Source: Candidatus Bathyarchaeota archaeon (lineage in GTDB: Archaea; Thermoproteota; Bathyarchaeia; Bathyarchaeales; Bathycorpusculaceae). From it: 64,000 bases of DNA. The position numbers were made by a program, and so were the translations under genes. The notes below the pieces were generated by a model. That model did not search any database and was not told the DNA's origin. It worked only from the letters and a program-made list of their open reading frames with translations. Location of the stretch: NCBI GenBank assembly GCA_026014705.1, contig JAOZHU010000015.1, positions 62,001 to 126,000 on the forward strand, in the 5' to 3' direction. Each line of letters starts with the position of its first letter. Within the stretch, counting starts at the first letter, position 1. Below are positions 16,735 through 23,476 of this stretch, piece after piece.

Positions 16735-17507
16735 TTTTCGCTTTCCGCCCTCCTGAACAAATCCGCTTCTTTCGGTCTCGTAAGCGCCTGCGCTGAAGCG
16801 TTTTCAGCTGGTTGGTAACTGTAGCCTCTTATTATGGCAACTGGAATTCCCTCATCCGCCTGCCCTATCACAAGCTCAGCTGCTGACGCCAATTCATCCG
16901 CAATGGCGGTCTGCTTTATCCTGAGCACGTAGCCGAACAGGTCTTTTTCTCCGCGCCTATCCCTTATAGGCTTGATTCCAGCCACGCCTATTGCCACGTT
17001 AATCTCGCCCATCCGCAGCGGGCGACCATGAGTGTCAGAAATAATCACGGCAACATCGCAGCCAGTGCGCTTCTTGATTATCTGCCTAATCTCCTGCGCC
17101 GACGCATCGGGGTTTCTAGGCAGCAGCACAACGTTTCTTTCTCCCTGCACGTTGGACTTGTCTACTCCCGCGTTTGCGCATACTATGCCGCTGTTGGTTT
17201 CAGTTATTAGGCTGTTGCGTCCCATGCGCACGATTTCTTTGGTTTCTCCGAGAATGACTTCTACAATGTCTGGTTCTTTGCCAACTTTCGCCGCGGTTTC
17301 CCGCGCCCGCTCAGAAGGCGAAACCTCGTCAAGGTTAACCACGCTTCCCTCCGCTTTGGATATGGCCACGTGAGTGATTACAATAACATCTTTTTCCCGT
17401 ATAGGCGTGCCCTGTTTTTCAGCAGCGCTGCAAATCAGCCCCGCCAAATCGTCTCCTTTAGCTATCAGCGGCAGCTTCTCAACTGGAATCACCTGAATAC
17501 TCTGCAT
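16731..17507 (-). CDS. cofE: Coenzyme F420-0:L-glutamate ligase
   Basis: 258 residues. CofE adds glutamates to F420-0, using GTP and a divalent metal, in the last steps of F420 synthesis. Features seen: an N-terminal block with EKLPLIAKGDDLAGLI, KDVIVITHVAISKAEG, the central LITETNSGIVCANAGVDKSNV, and VAVIISDTHGRPLRMGEINVAIGVAGI, which carries metal and nucleotide ligands. Length and motif order match archaeal CofE. It is the first gene of a minus-strand unit with the aldolase and probably SCP2, and is divergent from the acyl-CoA synthetase gene. F420 supports the idea of a methanopterin/F420-based C1 metabolism. Confidence 0.95.
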   Translation of the reverse strand: MQSIQVIPVEKLPLIAKGDDLAGLICSAAEKQGTPIREKDVIVITHVAISKAEGSVVNLDEVSPSERARETAAKVGKEPDIVEVILGETKEIVRMGRNSLITETNSGIVCANAGVDKSNVQGERNVVLLPRNPDASAQEIRQIIKKRTGCDVAVIISDTHGRPLRMGEINVAIGVAGIKPIRDRRGEKDLFGYVLRIKQTAIADELASAAELVIGQADEGIPVAIIRGYSYQPAENASAQALTRPKEADLFRRAESEK

Positions 17508-17608
17508 TGTGTGCGTCTCCTTCTTTTCTGTGCCATGGTGTACTTGGATGAGAAAACTTTAAAGCTTATCTCCTCTCATCAGCTTGAGTCAAAGCGGCAA
17601 ATATTCGA

Positions 17609-17622
17609 AGTTTTTAAAAACC
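17609..17622 (+). promoter_or_regulatory. TATA-like box upstream of the acyl-CoA synthetase-GNAT gene
   Basis: AGTTTTTAAAAACC about 60 bases before the ATG at 17682. The A/T core is palindromic, so it could also act on the minus strand toward cofE, although CTTTAAAG at about 17560 is better placed for that. Confidence 0.4.
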
Positions 17623-17681
17623 ATAACCTGCTTCTATATCTATCTGCGAATTTGAATTTCTGAATGGCGAGGCGCTGAAGC

Positions 17682-20351
17682 ATGGGGATAGAGTATCTAA
17701 ACCACATTTTCAATCCTAAAAGCGTCGCCGTCATAGGCGCAAGCGAACGGGCAAACGCCATAGGCGCCAAAATCCTCAGCAACCTAATAAACGCAGGCTT
17801 CAAAGGCTCAGTTTTCCCCGTTAACCCTTCCAGACAAACAGTGCAGGGATTAACCGCCTATCCAAACATAACCCGAATACCCTCAAGAGTCGACCTCGCC
17901 GTAATCGCAACGCCTGCTCACACAGTTCCCCAAATAGTGGCAGAATGCGGCGAAGCAGGCGTTTTAGGAATAATCATAATCTCCGCAGGCTTCAAAGAAG
18001 CAGGACCAGCAGGCGCTGAACTAGAAAAACAAATCCTTGAACTTCGAAAAAAACACGGCATCCGCATAATCGGAGCCAACAGCTTCGGCGTAATCCGACA
18101 GAAAATCAACCTTTACGCTACATTCGCGGACAAACAGGCAAACTCTGGAAAAATCGCGTTCATATCCCAAAGCGCCGCCCTATGCGCCTCGGCTTTAGAC
18201 TGGGCTTGGGAAGCCCAAATTGGCTTCAGCACCGTAGTCTCCACGGGCTCAATGCTGGACGTCGACCTCGCCGACTTGATTGACTACTTCGGCGCAGACC
18301 CTGAAACCCGAAGCATCGTACTCTACGTCGAATCCATCAAAAACGCACGCAAGTTCATGAGCGCCGCACGCGGCTTCGCCAGAACCAAACCCATAGTCCT
18401 CGTAAAAGCTGGACGCTTCAAAGAAAGCCTCGAAGCCGCCTTCTCGCACAGTGGCGCCCTAGGCGGAGAAGACGCAGTTTATGACGCCGCCTTCAAACGC
18501 GCAGGCATAATCCGCGTGGAAGCCATACGTGATCTGTTTAACTGCGCGGAAGCGTTGGCGATGCAGCCAACTCCAGCCGCGCCCAACTTAACCATCGTCA
18601 CTAACGCGGGTGGACCAGCAATTATGGCTACGGATAACCTCATCGCCAGAGGCGGCAAACTAACGCAGCTAAGCGCTGAAACCATTTCAGCGTTGAAACG
18701 TGTTTTGCCTGCCTACTGCACCATAGCAAACCCTGTGGACGTTTACGAGGAAGCCAACGCGGAAAGGTTTCGGAGTGCACTGGAGATTTGCATTAAAGAC
18801 GCGGGCAGCGGCGGCTTCTTGGTTGTTTACACTCCTCAGGGCGCCACTGAACCCTTTGCATTTGCGGAAGCCGTTGCCGATGTTGCGAGGCAAGTCAAGA
18901 AACCCGTTCTCACGGCTGTGATGGGTGAAGACAGTCGCTGCCGCGATGCACGAAAGCTTTTGCAGCGGAACAAGGTTCCTTCTTTCGCGACTGCTGAGGA
19001 GGCTGTTTCCGTTTTCATGCACATGTATGCTTATGCTCAAAACTTGGCGCTACTGTACGAGACACCTGAAGAGCTTCAGGTGGAGCCTGCCAACACGGTT
19101 TCGCTTAGGCGTGTTCTGCGGCGGGCGTTTTGCGAAGGGCGGAAAGTGCTTACGTTGCCTGAATCTATGCTTTTCTTGGAGGAGTACCAGATTCCTACCG
19201 TGAAGACGCTTGTGGCGCGGACTCGTGAAGAAGCCGCGGTCCTAGCTTCGGAACTGGGTTACCCTGTTGTCATGAAGGCTTTGTCTCCTCAAATTACGCA
19301 TAAAGCCAAAGTTGGCGGGGTCAAGCTGGATGTTTGTTCACCGCACGAAACCACCGCTTTTTTTGATGAGTTGGCTAGCAGAATTAAGAATTACAGCGCT
19401 GCCGAGTTTCAGGGCGTGGCGATTCAGCCTATGATACGCGAAAGAGGCTACGAATTGCTCATAGGCTCAAAGCGTGATGTACAGTTTGGTTCAGTTATCG
19501 TTCTCGGCATGGGCGGCTCTGCAGCGGAGTTTTTCAGAGATGTGGCTGTAGGTTTCCCACCCTTGAGTCAAGTGCTCGCTAGACGGCTAATTGAGGACTC
19601 TGCCCTCTGCAAACGTGCTTTAGCCAGTGGTTCCCCTTTGAACGTTAAGGTTCTCGAAGCCATTTTGGTAAAGTTTTCGCAGCTGATTACTGACTTCCCT
19701 GAGGTGCGGGAGGTTGACGTGAACCCACTGATTGTGAACAGCGACGGCGCTGTCGCAGTGGACGCGCGGCTGGTGCTGGATTGGGAGCGAATGATGCGTG
19801 AAGTAGCTGAGCATCAGGATTCACTGGCTATTGCCGCGTATCCCAAAAAGTACATCGCTGTTCGTGAGTTGAAAAACGGCGCGCGCGTGCTTCTGCGTCC
19901 AGTCAAGCCTGAAGATGAAAAGCGATTTAACGAGTTCTTGATGTCGCTTTCTGAGGAAACGATGCGGTTCAGGTTTTTCCAGATACTCAAAGAATGGTCT
20001 CATGACGTTTTAACGCGGTATTGCAACTTGGACTATGACCGCGAAGTAGCAATTGTAGCCGAGCCCCAGCAAGACCCCAAGCGGATAATCGGCGCTGGAC
20101 GCGTAATCACTGAGCCTGACGGACGGAGCGGCGAGTTCGCCGTGTTGGTGGGCGACGAATGGCAGGGCTTGGGGCTTGGGTTGCGGTTGATGGATTACAT
20201 CGTTGCGGTTGCCCGGGACATGCGGTTAGAGCGAATTTTTGGTTATGTATCCGCTTATAACTACAAGATGCTGCGCATGTGCGCCAAAATAGGCTTCGAT
20301 TTAGAGCCGCTGGATGAGGAGACAGTTAAGCTGGTTTTGACGCTGTCCTAA
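17682..20351 (+). CDS. ADP-forming acyl-CoA synthetase fused to a GNAT acetyltransferase (PatZ/Pat-like architecture)
   Basis: 889 residues. Domain order: CoA-binding Rossmann (about 1-140; VAVIGASERANAIG), succinyl-CoA-ligase-like (about 145-290), a second flavodoxin-like region (to about 450), ATP-grasp (about 490-710; PVVMKALSPQITHKAKVGGV), and GNAT (about 730-889; VLVGDEWQGLGLGLRLMDY). ADP-forming acetyl-CoA synthetases convert acetyl-CoA, ADP and Pi to acetate, CoA and ATP. The bacterial PatZ/Pat proteins have the same layout but are lysine acetyltransferases whose ligase half is thought inactive. Here the phospho-histidine equivalent is present as His256 in FSHSGALGG, so ligase activity is plausible. 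The gene stands before the CODH/ACS cluster, consistent with acetate formation. The 5' third is A/C-rich and the rest G/T-rich. Confidence 0.9.
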   Translation: MGIEYLNHIFNPKSVAVIGASERANAIGAKILSNLINAGFKGSVFPVNPSRQTVQGLTAYPNITRIPSRVDLAVIATPAHTVPQIVAECGEAGVLGIIIISAGFKEAGPAGAELEKQILELRKKHGIRIIGANSFGVIRQKINLYATFADKQANSGKIAFISQSAALCASALDWAWEAQIGFSTVVSTGSMLDVDLADLIDYFGADPETRSIVLYVESIKNARKFMSAARGFARTKPIVLVKAGRFKESLEAAFSHSGALGGEDAVYDAAFKRAGIIRVEAIRDLFNCAEALAMQPTPAAPNLTIVTNAGGPAIMATDNLIARGGKLTQLSAETISALKRVLPAYCTIANPVDVYEEANAERFRSALEICIKDAGSGGFLVVYTPQGATEPFAFAEAVADVARQVKKPVLTAVMGEDSRCRDARKLLQRNKVPSFATAEEAVSVFMHMYAYAQNLALLYETPEELQVEPANTVSLRRVLRRAFCEGRKVLTLPESMLFLEEYQIPTVKTLVARTREEAAVLASELGYPVVMKALSPQITHKAKVGGVKLDVCSPHETTAFFDELASRIKNYSAAEFQGVAIQPMIRERGYELLIGSKRDVQFGSVIVLGMGGSAAEFFRDVAVGFPPLSQVLARRLIEDSALCKRALASGSPLNVKVLEAILVKFSQLITDFPEVREVDVNPLIVNSDGAVAVDARLVLDWERMMREVAEHQDSLAIAAYPKKYIAVRELKNGARVLLRPVKPEDEKRFNEFLMSLSEETMRFRFFQILKEWSHDVLTRYCNLDYDREVAIVAEPQQDPKRIIGAGRVITEPDGRSGEFAVLVGDEWQGLGLGLRLMDYIVAVARDMRLERIFGYVSAYNYKMLRMCAKIGFDLEPLDEETVKLVLTLS

Positions 20352-20401
20352 AGTCCCGAGTAGAAAGGAAAAGTGAACAAAAAAAGGATAAGTGGATTTT
20401 T

Positions 20402-21127
20402 TTAGCTGCGGAATTTCTGCAGTTTCTGCAGCATTTCTTTGTCGCCTTCGGCGTCGCCTGCGCATGTTGCGATTATGCCGTCAACCATGCCTTCTAGCTT
20501 CGCAGCGGTTTTTTCCACGTTTGCCATTGTTGTGGTGACTGGCCACCCGATCATTTTCACGGTTTCCACGTTTTTCGGTGTGCCCACAAGGAAGTACGCG
20601 TAGATGGGTTTGTTCATTTTCTTGCATTCTTTGGCTACTTGCTCGAGTATGGGGAATGTTTTGTCTTCCAGCCTCATGAAGTAGATGAAGTCCCATGCGC
20701 CTTTTGCGCGTTCAATGGTTTCTTCCACTGAGCGCCGCGCTGTCAGTAGGCAGCCTAGTTTTAGGTTTTTGAGTTTCACTTGGGTGCGCAGAAAGTCACG
20801 TGCTTCTTCGCTGGATTTGAGCATTTTTATGGGTTCGCCGTATTTTGGGTTGTCGCCCATTGTGACTGCTAAGCCGTCTAAGCCGATTATGTCCGCTGCG
20901 AGCGCTAAGCCGCCGACTTCGACTGGTCCCTTGTAGTGCAGTATGAAGATGGGGCAAACGTATTTTTCAGGGTACTTCTGTTTGAGTATGCAGCTTACGA
21001 CTACGCCGCTGGGTGCTGGGAAGCCTGCTGCGCTGTCGGTGACGTTCCATCCGTCGACTAGTGGCGCGATTTCTTCTGCTAGCTTTAGGAATTTTCGTGT
21101 TGGAACAAACTCGTTTAGTATCTTCAT
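20402..21127 (-). CDS. Methylenetetrahydrofolate reductase-like protein (MetF family)
   Basis: 241 residues, somewhat short for MetF (about 290). The barrel shows WNVTDSAAGFPAPSGVVVSCILK near the N-terminus, HYKGPVEVGGLALAADIIGLDGLAVTMGDNP (the flavin-side MetF motif GDNP) and KLKNLKLGCLLTARRS. MetF-type enzymes reduce methylene-tetrahydropterin to the methyl form. Beside a CODH/ACS cluster and an F420 gene it may supply the methyl branch of the Wood-Ljungdahl pathway with tetrahydromethanopterin. It is convergent with the acyl-CoA synthetase gene. Cofactor and pterin specificity cannot be read from the sequence. The long gap to the cdh genes means no operon link. Confidence 0.72.
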   Translation of the reverse strand: MKILNEFVPTRKFLKLAEEIAPLVDGWNVTDSAAGFPAPSGVVVSCILKQKYPEKYVCPIFILHYKGPVEVGGLALAADIIGLDGLAVTMGDNPKYGEPIKMLKSSEEARDFLRTQVKLKNLKLGCLLTARRSVEETIERAKGAWDFIYFMRLEDKTFPILEQVAKECKKMNKPIYAYFLVGTPKNVETVKMIGWPVTTTMANVEKTAAKLEGMVDGIIATCAGDAEGDKEMLQKLQKFRS

Positions 21128-21328
21128 TGCAATTTCATCTCTGGGCTAAGGAAGAGAAAGGTTTGCATTAAAAAGCCTTTTGCATTCCTACAATGAGACT
21201 ATTCCTGACTCCGAACGTATAGCTTGTTTGCTTACGACTTTTCTGTTTTGTTTCCTGCTTCTGTCATAAAATGGTTTGAGCGTCATGTTTTTAGGAAGCG
21301 TTTGACAGACTTGTTCTTGGGATTTGTA

Positions 21329-21610
21329 ATGCCGAAACCTGTTCAGAAGTATCTGTTGATGATTAAATTAAGCCCGAATATGGCTGCAAAACTGTACGAA
21401 CCGCTGATTGAGTTTACTGAAAAACCAATGGAAGGCGTAAAACTTGAAGAGGCATACCAAGTTTTCGGTCAATGGGACTTCGCCGTTCTTTTTCAGGCAG
21501 ATACAAACGCTGACGCCCTGCATTTCGTCGGCGACAGAATCCGCTTAATCGACGGCGTGCTCGAAACCTTCACGATACCCTTGGCGCCGATAAAGGACTA
21601 CCGCAAATAG
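21329..21610 (+). CDS. Small Lrp/AsnC ligand-binding-like (GYD/RAM-type) protein
   Basis: 93 residues from ATG 21329. The upstream in-frame part (from 21224) is poorly conserved-looking and is omitted. The protein has the ferredoxin-like pattern of a stand-alone effector domain: KYLLMIKLSP, helix, VKLEEAYQVFGQWDFAVLFQAD, helix and LETFTIPLAPI. Such small domains often bind amino acids or other ligands without a DNA-binding part. It precedes cooC by about 150 bases; a shared transcript is possible but not shown. Confidence 0.55.
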   Translation: MPKPVQKYLLMIKLSPNMAAKLYEPLIEFTEKPMEGVKLEEAYQVFGQWDFAVLFQADTNADALHFVGDRIRLIDGVLETFTIPLAPIKDYRK

Positions 21611-21761
21611 CAAACGCGAATTCCCTTCTTCTTTTTCAGCGTTGTTTCCACGTTAAAAAGTTGATTGAACTGTTCGCTGCTTCTCAGTGGATGCTCGCAT
21701 TTCTCTTTATTTTGAAGAAACATAAATAAACCCTGAAAAGAAAGTCTTTGTTGTGGTATTT

Positions 21762-22541
21762 ATGAAAATTGCGGTTTCTGGCAAAGGCGGCGTCGGCAAA
21801 ACCCTGATCGCTGCAGGCTTAGCACGAGGCTTCGCTGAAAGAGGCTTGAAAACTATGGTTATTGACGCTGACTCGTCGCCGAATCTCGCATTGTCTCTGG
21901 GATTATCTGCTGAAGAAGCCCGCAAAATACTTCCCATATCCGAAAACAAAGAGCTCGTTGAATCCAAAACGGGCACAGGTTACTCAGGCGTATACCGCTT
22001 ATCGTTCACAGTAGACGACATAATCCGCGACTACGCCGTGGCTACTCCCTTCGGCGTGAACCTCATAGTAATGGGCACCGTGCAGTCAATGGGTTCAGGC
22101 TGCATGTGCGCGCCAAACGCCGTTGTCCGCGCTCTGCTACGTCACTTAATCGTGGAAAGCAACGAAGTAGTCGTATTGGACATGGAGGCTGGCGTCGAGC
22201 ACATCGGCAGAGGCACGGCGCAGCGAGTAGACGCCTTGTTGGTTGTCGCGGATGCAAACTTGAAAGCCTTAGAAATCGCCAAGCACATAAACGACTTAGC
22301 AGCAAAAGCGGGAATGACGCACATCTTTCTCGTGGGCAACCGCGTCTTGAACAGCGCGCAGGAAGAAGTGATAAAGAGTTTCGCGGCTCAGAACAGCATG
22401 AACCTGCTTGCCTTCGTGCCTTTTGACCAGAAAATAATCGAGTCGGAGATGCGCGGCGAAACCCCGCTGAGGCACAAGGACTACGCGGCGGTGCAAGCCA
22501 TAGACAACATGTGCGAAACGCTTGCGAAAAAGAACATCTAA
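21762..22541 (+). CDS. cooC: CooC-type nickel-insertion ATPase for CODH
   Basis: MinD/NifH-like P-loop ATPase of 259 residues. The deviant Walker A is SGKGGVGKT (residues about 6-14) with the signature lysine; Walker A' is in MVIDADSSPNLALSLG. A CxC pair occurs in GSGCMCAPNAV, the metal-binding Cys pair of CooC that binds Ni or Zn between the two subunits of the dimer. CooC uses ATP to mature the [NiFe4S4] cluster of CO dehydrogenase. The ATG at 21762 is favoured over the GTG at 21753. It is 48 bases before the next CooC-like gene and upstream of cdhA. Confidence 0.93.
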   Translation: MKIAVSGKGGVGKTLIAAGLARGFAERGLKTMVIDADSSPNLALSLGLSAEEARKILPISENKELVESKTGTGYSGVYRLSFTVDDIIRDYAVATPFGVNLIVMGTVQSMGSGCMCAPNAVVRALLRHLIVESNEVVVLDMEAGVEHIGRGTAQRVDALLVVADANLKALEIAKHINDLAAKAGMTHIFLVGNRVLNSAQEEVIKSFAAQNSMNLLAFVPFDQKIIESEMRGETPLRHKDYAAVQAIDNMCETLAKKNI

Positions 22542-22589
22542 ATTACCGCTTGCATAATGCTACATGTGGGATGTGAAAGAAAAGTGAAA

Positions 22590-23354
22590 ATGATTGTGGT
22601 TGTCGGTCGCGGCGGGACGGGTAAGTCCAGCTTTGTTTCTTTGATGACTAAAGGCTTGATTGAAGCGGGCGAAGCGCCGCTGCTGCTGGTTGATGCTGAC
22701 CCCGACCAGAACTTGGCTGAAATGGTAGGCGTGGACCTGAAAGAAGCTGGGAAAAACACCATCTCCGAGCTACTTGTGAGCACGTTCATCGAGCAAGGCG
22801 GCACCACCGTGGGGATTCCGCCCACTGAGCGCATCGAAAGCAAAATCTGGTCCAGCGGACTCTTCGAAAGCAAAAGCTTTGACTTCCTCGCTGTTGGCAC
22901 GAAATGGGTTGAGGGCTGCTACTGCATGCCTAATTCGGCTTTGAAAGGCGCGTTGGAGTCGCTTACGAAGAATTACAAGTACGTGCTCATTGACTCGCCT
23001 GCGGGACTTGAGCATCTGAATAGGCGAATCGCGTCAAAAGTAAACGACATCATCGACATTCTTGACCACTCCAAAAAATCCTTAGACCACGTCAAACGCG
23101 CTTACCGCATAGCTAAGGAAGTGGACATGCAATTCGACAAATTCTACATTGCCGGCGGCTACAGGTTCCCCGAGAAACTGGGCGCCCAAGCTGAAGCTAA
23201 CCTGAAGTTTAAGTATTTGGGCAAAATAACCGCTGATGAACAGTTGGATGAGTATGTTCTTGATGGAAAGTCCCTGCTTGACTTGCCCTCTGATAACCCT
23301 GCTTACGTTTCGGTGAAGCAAATCATGAAAACCGCAGGCTACCTCCCGCAGTAA
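22590..23354 (+). CDS. Second CooC-like ATPase with atypical Walker A
   Basis: 254 residues from ATG 22590 (the frame is open to ATG 22557). It is related to the preceding CooC: Walker A VGRGGTGKSS, LVDADPDQNLAEMVGV, and GCYCMPNSALKGALE with the CxC pair. Walker A has Arg where CooC1 has the signature Lys (GKGG to GRGG), and the protein is divergent from its neighbour, so it is not a recent duplicate. It may mature another Ni site (for example the A-cluster of CdhC) or form a heterodimer with CooC1. Both ideas are inference. It ends 122 bases before cdhA. Confidence 0.82.
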   Translation: MIVVVGRGGTGKSSFVSLMTKGLIEAGEAPLLLVDADPDQNLAEMVGVDLKEAGKNTISELLVSTFIEQGGTTVGIPPTERIESKIWSSGLFESKSFDFLAVGTKWVEGCYCMPNSALKGALESLTKNYKYVLIDSPAGLEHLNRRIASKVNDIIDILDHSKKSLDHVKRAYRIAKEVDMQFDKFYIAGGYRFPEKLGAQAEANLKFKYLGKITADEQLDEYVLDGKSLLDLPSDNPAYVSVKQIMKTAGYLPQ

Positions 23355-23422
23355 CGCATTGTCCAAAATAACCTTACATTCATATTAATCCATTATTACT
23401 TTTGTTAAAAAATTCGGAAAAG

Positions 23423-23430
23423 TTTAAAAA
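23423..23430 (+). promoter_or_regulatory. TATA box before cdhA
   Basis: TTTAAAAA within AAAGTTTAAAAACTC, about 47 bases before the cdhA TTG start. It implies transcription near 23455 and a leader of about 20 nt, so the cdh genes may have their own promoter, separate from the cooC pair. Confidence 0.5.
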
Positions 23431-23476
23431 CTCTGTAAGGGTTGGATAAAGGTAAACCTTTACTGAGGTTTTAGAA

